A DNA stretch of 64,000 bases from Planococcus citri (lineage: Eukaryota > Arthropoda > Insecta > Hemiptera > Pseudococcidae): the NCBI RefSeq assembly GCF_950023065.1, contig NC_088680.1, positions 26,524,559 through 26,588,558 on the forward strand, in the 5' to 3' direction. Of this stretch, positions 38,132 to 50,869 are shown in pieces. Made by a program: the position numbers and the translations under genes. Each line of letters starts with the position of its first letter. The first letter of the stretch is position 1. The notes below the pieces were generated by a model. It had not been told where the DNA came from, ran no database searches, and worked only from the letters and a program-made list of their open reading frames with translations.

Positions 38132-40207
38132 TAGCAACGATACTACACCTACATACCTAATAATTTCATAACATAGTCTACCATACCTATTGAAACACAA
38201 GTAGAATAATTTTCTTGCTAATAGTAATAGCAATAGCTGCCTAAACTGTGTACTCGTATGTACAAAAGTTTAAATGGGGTTTCCGAATCAGGAAAGTGAA
38301 AGTGCAAAGTTATGGGAAATATTCAAACTAAATTTTTAGGGCTATTTATAACTTCTTAAATATCGCAGATAAATCGAAGGTGATGGGTTGGGACAGTTAT
38401 TTATGTAGGTCAGATCTGGTCTGATCAATCAAGTTTAGTCAAATCGTAACGATTTCTTTTATTTGCAAAATTTTATTCGAAATCGAAATGTTACAAATTC
38501 TGGTAACTTCTAACCAATTTTAAAACTTTTAAACAAATTTTTAAGCAATTTTTGAAAGTTTGCTTAATTAAGCTGACTTTTTACCGATTTATGGTTATTT
38601 TTAAGTGTTTGAGGTCAGTTTAACAATTTTTATTTTTATTTTTTGAATTATTGACAAATTAGTTTCGAAATATTTGACTACTTTTGAAAATTTTTCATAA
38701 CACGGGGTATTTACGCAAAATTTCCCTCCAATTTTGAGACATTTGGTCATTTTATAATTTCTTTTTTTTCAAATTTACCAGTACAATTTCCCGGAAATAT
38801 TAGAAAATAGGGAAGAAATGGGCACATCTTGAAAGTCACAAACATAAGGATGACGTACTTGTAGTAAAGTCAATTCACAGCATTTTTCTATTAATAAAAG
38901 ACGTGTTATTAAAAAATAATTCGAAAGTTATAATTCAAACCATTTTTCTGAGCCAGTGATTCGTGAAAATGAGTCAAATCACTGTTTTTGAGCAAAAAGT
39001 TAAGCAGTCAAACCATTCATAATCCAAAAAGACAGTAGTAAACAAATCAATACCACCAAAAAATAGCGTTGTTGTGTCTTTGAAACCAGAACTCATTTTG
39101 TAGCTGATCACGTCGTCGGTTTCAGTGTCTCGTGGAAAAATTCAAAAATCTTGGAAAAATTGAAAATCGTTTCAAAAGGCCTTCAGAATGACCAAAGATG
39201 GCACAATTCAGTTTAGAAGAGTTGATACTACTTTCAAACTTTTTTTTTACATTTTTAAAATAGATTTTTATCATTTTTAGCAAAATAAATACTTACTCAA
39301 ATTTCATTAAATTGTTGTTTTTGGATTTTCAAAAATTCTCCAAAAATACATTTGCGCTGCAAAAATTTTGGTTATGGGTATTTCAGACTATGCTGTTTCC
39401 AAAAATCGCATTCCCCTTTGAAATTTGCGGCAAACACCTCGAGCGATTCCCTTCATCCCTAGCGAGATTTGTAAATTCAACTTATACGAATTCTTACCCT
39501 GCTGCTGACCTGGCCTCAGAAATTAATCACAATGAAACCAAATCTTTTCCTAGCCAAAGTCACCGTCATTTTGTAGCGTAATAACACACATCGTTATAGT
39601 GCTTTTGTACTCGTGAAAAAAAGTACTTTTACAATTCGTCTTTTCCCTCTTTTTTTTCTTTTCACACGAAAAAAAAAATCATCTCGAATAAAAACAACAG
39701 AAAAACGAGACTCAAGCTGTATTTCCGGTATATGTGCAAAAAGCCACGTCGAACAGTGAAAAAAATGACTGCACCATTTTCGTTCACATGACCTATAAAA
39801 CCATAGTCGGGTCCGGATCTGTACGTGTTGTATAAGTTAATTCGATAAAAGCGTCATAATAAAGGGAAATTTAGCCGAAAAATTACCGTCTTCAGCATTC
39901 TCATAATACGAGTATTCTCGACGATTTCTCGATAACTATACCTATCTACTTACCCTAAAACGTACCACCAAACATAACGATATCTGTATCGAAAATTTAT
40001 ACAAATTTTATAAAGTAAAATCAAACTGCACATTTGTAAAATCACTTACGTTAAAGGATTTCTTTCTTAATATTTGTCTGCAATTTTGGGGGTAAAATTT
40101 CATAAAATCGAGTCGCGTCTAGCCTTTAAGTACCAGCGTTTAAATTTCCCTCTACCCTTGCTCGCCGCCTACGTCTTACTCGTATATGTGTTGTTTGAGT
40201 TTTTGTG
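38132..40207. other. Non-coding interval
   Basis: AT-rich DNA without recognisable genes. An 89-codon frame at 39312-39581 shows no family signal. Sequence closer to 40 kb becomes richer in CpG and is probably the upstream region of the EMRE-like exon. Confidence 0.4.
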
Positions 40208-40214
40208 TATAAAG
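40208..40214 (+). promoter_or_regulatory. TATA box for EMRE-like exon
   Basis: TATAAAG lies 112 bases upstream of the ATG at 40326, in a less AT-rich patch. The start site would fall near 40235-40245. Confidence 0.4.
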
Positions 40215-40325
40215 CGTATTGTGTTGGTATCGCGATTGAGACCGTTTTACGTAGTTCATTTCTTAACAGCAGCGGCGAATCGTTGACAGGAATTTTAATT
40301 CTTAACCGAATTTGTCGTCGGACGG

Positions 40326-40424
40326 ATGTTTTTCGTATGTCGCCAATTTACTCGTGTATCGGTTAGAAATTTCGAAACTTCCAAGGTATGGTACACACGA
40401 GCAACTGGAGCAGTTTTGCCAAAA
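40326..40424 (+). CDS. First exon of an EMRE-like mitochondrial protein (uniporter regulator)
   Basis: An ATG exon of 33 codons followed by a strong donor (AAA|GTAAGTAT). The peptide begins MFFVCRQFTRVSVRNFETSK, arginine-rich with a single acidic residue, like a mitochondrial presequence. It ends YTRATGAVLPK, closely matching the conserved SRSGAILPKP block just before the transmembrane segment of EMRE (SMDT1), the small inner-membrane protein that links MCU to MICU1 in the calcium uniporter. The second exon, with the membrane helix and the acidic C-terminus, was not found on the plus strand up to 64000. It may lie beyond a very long intron, or this is an orphan exon. An earlier possible donor at AAG|GTATGG (after 40385) would give a shorter exon. 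Confidence 0.5.
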
Positions 40425-41224
40425 GTAAGTATTTTTTTGTACTTTTGCCTCTTTTTCAATTTTTTTTTAAATTGTAAATTATTTATGAATGAATTTTTCC
40501 TTTACTTTAAATTAATATGGGGTGGTGTTTTTAATGTTTGTGGTTAGTCGGGGTGTTTTCTTTTTTTCCGCTTCTGACTGAAAATTTTTTTCAAGTGTAC
40601 GATGGGTTGCCTAGCTCAATTTTTCGATACGACGTCTAGACTCGAGACTAGACCCATTATGTTTTATCGTCCGGTAAATAAGTAGCAGATTTTTTTCCCC
40701 AAGACAAATGCGTCTGAGAAATTTCTAGAAAATATTACAATTAATTTTTGGATTTTTTTAAAACATGCGAAAATTGAATTTTTTCAAGTTTTAAAAAAAA
40801 ATGTGAACAAGGATTTTGTTCATTTTTTAAGGTGCTGGTGGACAATTACAGCATTTTTTCACACAGTCTAATGACAAAATTTATTAATAATAGCTCATTT
40901 TGAGTTTTTTTTTTCTCTACAGTGTTGTATTGATTTGTTTCTCCACGAAAATATTTTACTTTAAAAATTCAACGAGTTTTTCTCATTTGTGAAATGAGCT
41001 TGATATTTTTTTTTTTTTTTCAAATAATTTGATTTCAGTGTGGCACTAAGTAAGGTCGTCCAATTTCGATTAAAAAGGTTTCGAATGTCTACTAATTTTT
41101 TGGTTTCAACCTCTCAATGTTTGTTCAGCTCACCATTCTGATAGATTGAGTGAATGGGAGGGACTTGAAGGGGTTAAATTTGAAAAATGAGTTAATACTC
41201 AACGACCTTTCATCGCAATGGGTC

Positions 41225-42160
41225 TTGAAAATCGAAAGAGCACGCAAATATTTATATCATCAGCTAAAATTTCAGGTGTCGAGTGCATATTTCGATTTTT
41301 GGTGAACTTTTAAAAATTGAAATCTTGGATCAAAAATTTGAAAAAATTGGAATTTTACGAAGATTGATCTAGTAAACTGAAAGTTGGTATGCGCTTCATT
41401 TTCGATCGGTCTAATTGATTGGAAGTGGTTTCGAATCGTTTTGAGCAGTTCTGGAGTCTCCAGCAAAAATTTTATAAGTACTTGAAATTCCTAGAAAAAT
41501 TTTATCGAATGAAGTTGAAAAGCTAAAATTTACTTTATACATATCCTAATTTCAACATTCCATTTGAAGCCTCCAGACATGTTTGAAAATTCCAGTTCCC
41601 AAAAAAATGAGCTAAAATCTGTCGAAATGAATTTTAGCTCTGTATAATTGCGTTCAGTGCATGTTTATGACCCACTTGATCAATTACACACCAATTTTTC
41701 TAAATTGATTTCTGTTGTTTCAGAATTACATATTTTTCAAATTTTCAGTCTTGAAATCGCCAGAGAAACATATGATTTTAAAGCGACGACAAACCCCAGT
41801 TTTGGAAAAATGGCGCGAAATCGGTCAAGTTGATCACTATCAAGCCCTAATCGCTCCAGAACTGCTTGAATTCATATTTAAGTGACTTGGCATGTTGAAA
41901 TTATGGAATCTAGAGTACATTTTGGCTGTACAGCGTCATTGGGTAGAATTTTGTGGATATTTTTCAATATTTAAAAATCTGCTAGAAGCTCCAGAACTGC
42001 TCAAAACGGTCCGAAAAAGTTTCAAATCGATTTCAAGGGTCGAAAATAGAGCACGTATCAAATTTTAATTTTTTAGGTCAATTTGGTAAAATTTTGATTT
42101 TTTTACTTTTTAACTTATTTGAGTTTCAAAAATTCGCCAAAAATCGAAAAATGCACTTAA
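41225..42160. repeat. Inverted pair of dispersed repeats
   Basis: 41225-41700 is a forward copy of the family at 33655 (same GACCCACTTGAT...ATTACACACC end). 41800-42160 is an imperfect inverted copy: CTCCAGAACTGCTCAAAACGG and CGCCAAAAATCGAAAAATGCAC mirror blocks of the first. Together they could form a long imperfect hairpin with about a 100-base loop. Confidence 0.65.
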
Positions 42161-45100
42161 GGTCTTTAAATTTGAAATAATGATAAGTCAAAAAAAATTC
42201 TGTCACTTGGAATATCAACCTCATTAAAAAAAGTTTCAAATTAATTCCTTAATCAAGAGTTGAAAATCACCACTTGCGTTCTTCTTAACTTGAAAAGAGA
42301 GCCAAATGCAATTTTTCTGCATAAATCACAAAAATATTTTTCATTACTGTCATGAAGAAATTTTCCAAAATCTTTCTCATTTCCAGAGATCCTGTGAAAT
42401 GAGTCACATGTCACAGTTCTCCAAAGTTGGCTCATTTTCAAAAAAAAACAAGATTTTTGAAAATTCAGGCGTCTGTCTCCCTCTCTTGTAAGATTTATTT
42501 AAAGTAAGCACAATCGAAATTAAAAAGCTTTCGGTCATTTGATTTCCGCATTAAAAACACGTCCCTCTCCTCACTCCCTTGATCTTCATACCCACAACTA
42601 ACAAAACTTTTCATCGTTTATTTTTCCTGAGCTGACGTATTTAAAAAAATTTATTTTTCCAAGTTCGATTCTGTCACCTTTTTTTTAATTCTTAGGCGGC
42701 ATTTTCAACTGATTTTTGGGGTTTCATCATTTGCCAAGTGCACATTTAATCGGTTTTGAATGCATTAAATATCGCTCATTTCAATTTTAAAAACGAATTT
42801 TGAGTCAACTTTTTCAGAACTACCACTTTACTTTTTCTAGTTTTTCAAAAAAAAAAAAAAAAAAAAAATTGACTGAAAATTCAAAAGTATTAAGCAGTTT
42901 GGGTTTGAAGTGAAATTCGATAGATTTGTAGACTCTACTTTCTGAAAATACCCCATCCCTTCTCCTCCTTCTCCTCTTCTTCTCCTTGTCCCACTGTTTA
43001 ATATATCTGTCTAGATAAATATCTGTACAATAATATCAATGAATAGGTACGAACTTATAAAAGAAATAACAGGCATGGTTTTAAAGTTCTTCTTGAAATA
43101 GCAACTCAGAAGACCCAATTTTAATAACCACTTGTGTTGAATTTAAAAATTTTAATTTGATGATCCAATGATGGAAAAAATTTGAGGAGGGGGAAGAAAC
43201 GTTGAAAACTTTACATTTTTTTTCTTCGTTAAAAAATTATCTCATTCTAAGTTTTGAAATTAAAAAAATAATTCCTGAGCCTTCGAGTGTCGTTGTCCTT
43301 TGAACGATGCGAAAAAGTAGATTATAATTCGTCGTTGATTCTTTCAACACGAGTTTCTTCTCATTCCCTTCCTCCTTCTCATCTATCTGCCTTTTTTTCG
43401 AGTAAAAAATTGGTATCATTATAAGAAGGAAGACGAAATACGTATTTAAAATTTAAAAGTTCGAGAATTCGAAAAAAAAATCATCTCAAAATGTTTTACG
43501 AGACGCCTTGAAATTTGTAGTCTAGAAACTTTTCTAGGTTTTTCTTTCCTTTTTTTTTGCTGACGTCGGTCGTATTCTGGACCATGCAAATTCTCGTAAA
43601 AAAATGTTTCACAATGAATTAAATAGAAGAGAGGAGGGGGGGGTGAAAGGATAAGTTATTTCTTTAAGTTAGTAGATCTCGACTCTCGAAAACCTTCCAT
43701 TAATTATCACGCATTTTTTTTTGTTGCATTTTTTCAGACTTCATTGTGGCCTCGAAGCGTAGAAATGCTATTATTTTACCCGTGAATATTCTTACATGGG
43801 TTTGGTGAGTAAATATTCTCGTAACAAAAATTTATTAGATTAGAAATTAGATTTACTTAGAAGAAGACGAAAAAAAAAAACAGTGTATTTTTACTTATTC
43901 GGCCTACTCTTGAAATTCATCTTCCGTTACGAGTAAAGAAAAGAATGCGCATTAAGTACTTGAAAATGTGTCTATGCAAGAGCCGAGGTTCGATTTAATA
44001 CATATAGAGAATAGTATACGGTTCGATGTGTTGTAAAAGAAGGAGAAAAAGCACGTCGTAAAATAAAAAAAAAAGAAAGAAAAAAAGATATCGACGACGA
44101 GACAAATGAACGAAGCGCATCGAGTTGTAAAAGCTGCGGAAATGTAAAGTTCAAGGTCGTCGTTTCTTATGCATTTTCGTAGTATACGCAATTTAATTCG
44201 CCTTTTCTCGAGTATTTTAAGCTAAATTACTCGAGTTTATTTTGGCGGTTGGCTTTTAGTGGTTTTTCTTCATTTCGGATATTTTATACTTATACTTTTT
44301 GTAACGTGTACTTAGTACTTCAGTAGGTATGTTTCTGAAACAGGAAAATTTACATTATCGAGGAAATTTGTCGCATTAAAGGGGTTGCAAAATTTTTAGA
44401 CGATTTTTTTTTATAAAATCTGGGTCAAGATGGAAAGGCAATTTTTCTTGCATTTTTTTCTCTTTCTCTGTTTATTTTTCTAATAAATTGGTTTATTTTC
44501 TTGTTTCAGAAATATTGTTGCTGAATGGTGTAAAATATCGAAGTGAAGATTTATTTGAAAATGGCTTTAGATTTATTGCATTTTTTTGCTGTAGTTTGTG
44601 TGATATAATAATAAAAAAACATATCTATTTTGCATCATGGTTTTCATTTTATTCTATTCAAGGTGTCGAATAATTCGTCTGGTTGGTCATAAATACTCGA
44701 GTGTGAATTGGTTTGCAGAATCTAGCATTGAAGGGGTAAATTTATTCGAAATTTTTTTTTCGTTTTGAATCGATTTGACTTTGGTAGATACTTGATGTTG
44801 AAATATCAAATTCGATTAAATCCTGACCTATTTTTATGCACATTTTTTTGCATCCTTACAGAATAAATTAAGGACCTAGGGTAATATTCATGAAAATATC
44901 CACAGTACTCTCAATTTTGACGAAAGATTCGTTGAAATATTTCTCATTGAAAAAATAGGTATATCGGCGACTCGATGAACAATAAAAAAAAACCAACACA
45001 CATTCGACTTAAAAGCTTTTAATGTTGGTATAACATAGAAAAAAAGACCACACGTGTACCGGAGCTTTTAAAAATAAGGTATTCAAAAAAATAAAGAAAG

Positions 45101-46109
45101 AAACACCTACCACCCCTCGATCCATTCATCAAATCGCATTATATAGAAATTGTTTTTAATCGAGCCGTTTTTCTCGTCGTCGTCCTATATTACATAGTCG
45201 AATATGTATTTCGACAAAAATAATATTACAAAAATCGATCAAAAGTCGAAAATTTTTGTTAAATGTATGACGCAGCGCTCTACACATAAGCTAAGTACTG
45301 GTGTGTTAGCAAAAGAAAGTTTGCTTTGTGTGGTAAAAGTCGTCACAATGTCGCTATCAACCCTTAATAATCTTCCCCATTCATTTCGTCGTGCTGTTTT
45401 TCTAGCATCCACTTTGTTCTCTCGCTCTGCATTAACCGCGTCGCACTCCCGTAAAGTAATACGTCCGCGTTATTATCTTTATAATGACAACAATTCTACG
45501 GTATTCTGCAGCCGCAGTCCACCGACGACTACGACTTGCAAAATCGAGTCTTTTAAATCAAATAAGTGGATCTTGCTAGCCGGATGAATTAGTCTACGGG
45601 TGCGGGATAAATTTTAATGCGGTTTGTTTCGGATTTTAATTTTCTTGGAGGTTTTTATTCGTACGTATTGTGAAGCGATGAAGGTGGATTTTTGTATCTT
45701 TGTAGGTTTTCTGCTGCGATGCGATTTTATTGCACGTGGTTGTGTCTCGAGTTGATGAATTTGGTGATTGGAAAAGTACATACAGTGTCACACTTTTAAT
45801 TTAATTTAATTTTTTATTGAGAATAGAATTTGTTTTATGGATTCTGATAGATTAATCATTTTCATTTTCTCGTCTCTTTTTATCTTTGCTAAACGACGTT
45901 TTAGATTATTGCGTACTTGCCTATAGTCGCATCTATTCTCTGTTTAAAATTTTGAAAAAGTTTCAAAAAATGACTGTGGACTGGTGATATTTGGATAGGC
46001 TTGTTTGTACAATGTATTTGAGATGGTTTTCAAAGACAACTTATTTACAATAATTTTTAATCAGACAATCAGGCAGTTTTCAGGTCATTTTTTCTGAGTT
46101 TTTCTCTTT

Positions 46110-46810
46110 TGTAATTTGAAAGCCATGAGGGTTCTAAAAAATTATTCGATTTTTCATAGTTTGGAGGCCACGAGAGTTCCATAATACATACAAATTAAAA
46201 AAATTAAAATTCAGTTACCGAAAATTTATCCAATTTTTCTTGGTGTGAAGGTCATGCAAGCTCCAAAAATTGGTTTGAAATTTCATAATTTGAAGGCCAT
46301 GCAGGCTTTGAGAATTAAATTGAAATTTTGCGATTTAGAGGCCATGCAAACTCAGAAAATTGATTAGCTTTTTTATTGTTTGGAGGCAATGTGAATTTCG
46401 AAAAATGATTTGAAATTTTGTGATGAAGAGGTCACGAGAGCTCCAAAATACAAACTGAAATAGGCCAATGATTTTGAGGAATTTGGCGGGCAGGTCGATG
46501 ATCTGAAGAGTCTGGCTTCTAAAGGTCACTGACTACGTATATTTGGCTTTTTGAAGTTGTCTGTCTGCCTGTATGGTCTCTTAAGGTCATCAACCCGTCT
46601 GTCTGGCCTCTCGAGGTTGTCTGCGTACTTGTCTGGTTTCTTAAGGTCGTCTGACTACTTTTCTGACCCATTAAGGTCAGTGACCCGTCTGCTTCTCAAG
46701 GTCGTCTGATTTCCTATGATGCCTCCTGAGGTCATTTACCTGTCTGTCTGGTCTCTCAAGGTCGTCTAACTTTCTGCCTGGCTTTTTTAGGTCACCGACC
46801 TGTATGTCTT
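46110..46810. repeat. Degenerate tandem repeats, two related types
   Basis: 46110-46460 repeats GAGGCCATGCAA-like words roughly every 45 bases. 46515-46810 repeats AAGGTCGTCTGAC / GACCCGTCTGTCTGG words about every 30 bases. Both are much diverged. Confidence 0.65.
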
Positions 46811-48356
46811 AAACTAAAAATTCATTAATTTTTGGCGGTTTTCAGTGCCTTTCTGTCTATTTTACGGCTCTCCACAATTTTTTTTTACAAACTTTCATAG
46901 TACACGTATTTTTATAATATTCAGTAATCAAAAGGTATACAGGGTGTTCAATAACTACCAAGCAAAGTTACTTACTGGTACTCAAACTGATTTTTTTGGC
47001 TATTCACGATCAATTTGAAATTCACGGAAAAAATTAAAACTCACTGGGAGGCTGTGGAATAATTTTTTTGCTGCATCTGAAACTTTGTTACAGTTTTATT
47101 ATTTTCGAATAATTTTCACGAAACTTGTTTAATTGTGCTGACATCTTGTCAATTTATTGTAATACATATATAATTATTGATCTTTGTTTTGCCAATTTTC
47201 AAGTCAAGTGCTTACTTCATGAAATTTTTATAAAATTTTACTTCGTGTTTTCAAATATTTCTCACAAATTTACAGACATTTTCAGTATCTCAAACCGTGC
47301 AAATTTTGCAAAATATTGCTCAAGTTATGCTTCAGCAATTTTTGGTTATTTTTATTATTATTATTTTTTTTAAATTAATAATACAAATCCCCCTTTTTGC
47401 TGGAATTGCTAACAAAACTCCGTTTTCCAATCGATCTCTTGATTTTATTTCAATTTATTTTATTCGTTGAGAAATTAGAATTTTCGGTTCCATTTTTTCT
47501 GAAGAAAGAATTCGTTCTCGAATAAATTTTGATTCTGTCTCTTCTCTTTCAAATTAGAACATTTGAAGAAAAAATCTGCCAAGAATCCTGCTTCTTTTCC
47601 TTGTTTTCCATTGAACTTTTATATTTTCAATTTCTTCTTTTCTTATTTCAGATTTCCGATTTTTGTTTTCATATTTTTCTATAAATTTTTTCCAACTTGA
47701 ATCAATTTTTTCACCTCTCTTTTCTCCTCAAATTGGAACTTTGCTAAAAATCCTGTTCTTTCCAAAATTGCAGAAAGTCTGATTTCTTCCTTTTTTTCAA
47801 TTAAACTGGGAAGTTTTTATATATTGTCAACTTTTTCAGAATTTTAAACTTTTTTGAAAATAAATAGAATCTGTTTAAAATAAATTTTGGCCCGATCTCC
47901 TTCCCTAAATGAAATAACTACTATTTTGAAAAAACCTACTAAAAATCTTGCTTTTGCAAGTTGTTCTATTTCTTTAGACACATTTTACTCTTTCTGATTA
48001 TTTTTCATGACATTTAATTCAATAGATGCCCCTAATTATTTTTTAATCGTACCTACAATCTACATAATAATATTTTTTTAAAGTCTAAAAGCGACGAAGC
48101 AGAATCGGTTCAATTATTTATTTCGATGAACCATTCATTTATGTACTCGTAATTCGAACAGATACATTTCCCTCTCGTAATCCAATTTTCAAAAGTGGGT
48201 TGTACTGCCATCTCTTAGAACTTACAAACACAATGTTACAGCCACATCGAACAATCGACGAGATATCGTTGAATCGTACGTTTTGTTTTTAAAATTTTCC
48301 CGTAGTTACTCGATATTTATGTAGAGTGTAGCACAGTGTGAATTATCTCAAGTAAA

Positions 48357-48409
48357 ATGACCGTTTGCAGTTTATACCAAGAGTCTATTCGAGTCCTAAA
48401 TTTAGATTT
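48357..48409 (+). CDS. Candidate orphan first coding exon
   Basis: AAAATGACC start context, 17 codons plus two bases (MTVCSLYQESIRVLNLD), then a consensus donor GTAAGTAAGT. The sequence upstream is less repetitive and holds a CACAGTGTG initiator-like word. No matching downstream exon was found and I do not recognise the peptide; it may be chance. Confidence 0.25.
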
Positions 48410-48900
48410 GTAAGTAAGTATTTTGTTTCCTTGCTTCTTACGTTGGATAATGTTTCACGTTCCGTATTTTAAATTGGATAGTCTACATTGTTTTTTTCTT
48501 TTCTTTGCAATATCGTTGCAGTAAGACACTGAGATTATTTCTATTTCATTTTTTGCAAAATTAGATTAAATTAATGTTTAGCCTACAATCTTTTTTGAAA
48601 ATCTAGATGATGAAAGGATTGGGGGGGGGGAGGGGAAGACATATTTCAGTCTAGTATGAATGTATGTACTTTGCTCTGTGACAGATATTAATGATCGAAA
48701 TATAACGATCTAGAACTGTGAGCAAATTTGTGGGAGTAATTCTCTGTTAAAAAGGTCCTATAAGTATAAGAAGTTTGAGGCCCTCAACTTGAAGGAGGGA
48801 GGTACCAAGTTATGTGTTTTATTAGGAGCCGATTTTCGTGTAATTGCGACGTTCAATTGTAATTTACTAAAATTTTTATTCAAATTAGGTAGGTATAGGT

Positions 48901-49551
48901 TAGGGTGACCCTTAAAATGCAAAAGTAAATATTTTTTCGGTCTGACCCCCTAAATTTTTTAATTATATCATAAAATTCTCGAATACAAAATTTTAGCCCA
49001 TTTGGAGGTCATTAACCCGTGCCGAATTGACTAGAATGTTTAAATGGGATTTAACATGGGTTTTTAAGTGAAAATTGCATTTAAATTCCTCTTAGGCGCC
49101 TAAAAAATAATTCCGAGGGTTTTTTACAAGAAAATGCTACAAAAGCATGTCAAAAACCATATAAAACAATAACAGGTTCATGGGGACCCCCCTGCCCTTC
49201 CTTCCTGCCCTCAAAATATAGGGGAAAATTCAATATTTCCAGGGTGGGAAGGAAGGGTAGGGGGGTCCCCATGAACCTGTTATTGTTTTATATGGTCTTT
49301 GACATGCTTTTGTAGCATTTTCTTGTAAGAAACCCTCGGAATTATTTTTTAGGCGCCTAAGAGGAATTTAAATGCAATTTTCACTTAAAAACCCATGTTA
49401 AATCCCATTTAAACATTCTAGTCAATTCGGCACGGGTTAATGACCTCCAAATGGGCTAAAATTTTGTATTCGAGAATTTTATGATGTAATTAAAAAATTT
49501 AGGGGGTCAGACCGAAAAAATATTTACTTTTGCATTTTAAGGGTCACCCTA
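48901..49551. mobile_element. Palindromic foldback element of hAT type with 8-bp TSD
   Basis: 651-bp element whose two ~310-bp arms (48901-49211 and about 49240-49551) are almost perfect inverted copies around a ~30-base centre. The ends read TAGGGTGACCCTTAAAATGC. The direct repeat GTATAGGT flanks both sides (48893-48900 and 49552-49559), an 8-bp target site duplication. An 8-bp duplication and TAGGG ends are usual for hAT transposons. There is no coding capacity, so it is a non-autonomous, foldback-type MITE. The small number of differences between arms suggests a fairly recent origin or arm-to-arm gene conversion. Confidence 0.88.
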
Positions 49552-49559
49552 GTATAGGT

Positions 49560-50869
49560 ATCTCCTAAACTTCGAAATTTTTTGGGTCCATAATATTATG
49601 AAATGAACTTTGGTAATTGCAAGAGGGAAATGTGCGAAAGAAAGAAATAGAGAGACAGAGAAACGGAAAAATGCGAAAAATGGTCTACAAAAGAGCTCCG
49701 ATGGTGGTGATTGGAGCCGTCAACATCCTACGCACTGTTCCAAGTCGGTCACGCCGCACGTCAAAGATAAAAGCCATGTGTTTGCTGGAGATATGTGTGA
49801 ATTTGTCGATAATAAGAAAAACTTTGAGGTAGTTGTTATTTTTAGAACTTGCACGGTACATCGGCGAAATACATACTTACTCTCTCTAAACATTACGAAA
49901 CATACGGTATAGTACTCGTACAAGGCTCGGTATAAACGTACTCGTATATTCGAGTATAAAATAATCCCCGATAGAAAACTAAGTATACGAGAGGAATATA
50001 TAAAAACATAATAAATTAAGATATTACTTTTATACTTACGCCGGTGCGAATTCATTTACCATATAAATGATTACCATCGTAAGTGTTTTCTATACATATA
50101 CGATGGCGGCGGCGACGACGACAGCAACAGCAACAACAACAACTGATAACAGACGAGAAAGCTTAATCCGCCAATGACGAAGTGTTAATGCATTATTGTC
50201 ACGTTTTTTGCCTATGTTGACGTCCTTCTTAAATAGACTGCACAAATGTGTTTGGGTATTTCCGTGACGGAAATCGAGTCGTGAAGGAGTTCGCGATATT
50301 GGAAATATTTTTATGAAATGAGCTAGGACTAGGCTGGGGGCTTGAATATGAAATGGGATCTTTGTAAGAAGCAGATGCTGGGCTGAAAATTGCTGTTGAT
50401 TTTTGAAATTCTTCTGTAGAGTTGATTGACCTGGTTCTTGGAGAAAAGAAACTAATGGTTGTAGGGTGGATTTGCATATAGTTGTGTGAGTGAGAGAGCT
50501 GTGAGGAGAGAAGGTGATATTTGACTTATGGTGCCTACTGCCTACTCGAATGAATAAGGGATGATACTGTTTGAGGCTGAAGGGTAAAAAGACATGAGGC
50601 TGACGTTCAATTTTGTCGTGATTGAGGAAGAAAACTAGAAAATCTTATGGACTTAAAGATTATTCGAAAATGCATTTGAAAATATTTGTACGTTCATACT
50701 TAAAATTTCAAGAGCGATTTTTGAGCGTTCAAATTTAGTTTTTTTGTTGTTGTTGTGGAGCCTCCAGCGAATTTTTCACTATTTCAAAAGCAGCTGAAAT
50801 GAAATCCTTCTCCTAACAACTTGAGTTGAATGTTCTCACGATATCTTTAATCGATTTATAGGTGCAAAC
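49560..50869. other. Non-coding interval with triplet microsatellite
   Basis: Less AT-rich than its surroundings, with a mixed GGC/GAC/AAC triplet tract at 50103-50145. Frames of 100 and 111 codons on opposite strands (49610-50055) overlap each other and show no family signal. Confidence 0.4.

Larger units (their letters stand above)
40425..48356. other. Long non-coding stretch (possible intron)
   Basis: Contains an inverted pair of dispersed repeats (41225-42160), a C/T-rich patch near 42956-43005, degenerate tandem repeats (46110-46810) and a less AT-rich patch at 45290-45590. An exon-like piece at 43739-43804 (TTTTTTCAG acceptor, GTGAGT donor, one frame open) and one after 44508 lack protein similarity I can recognise. 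If the EMRE exon is real, this may be its first intron. Confidence 0.4.

Noticed and set aside
43739..43804. Exon-like piece with acceptor TTTTTTCAG and donor GTGAGT, one frame open
   Set aside because: Phase does not match the EMRE-like exon and the peptide matches nothing I know; decoy splice pairs are common in AT-rich DNA.
45204..45587. 127-codon plus-strand frame in a less AT-rich patch
   Set aside because: Lacks domain similarity and splice context. It stands out mainly because the patch has fewer chance stops; kept only as a remark.
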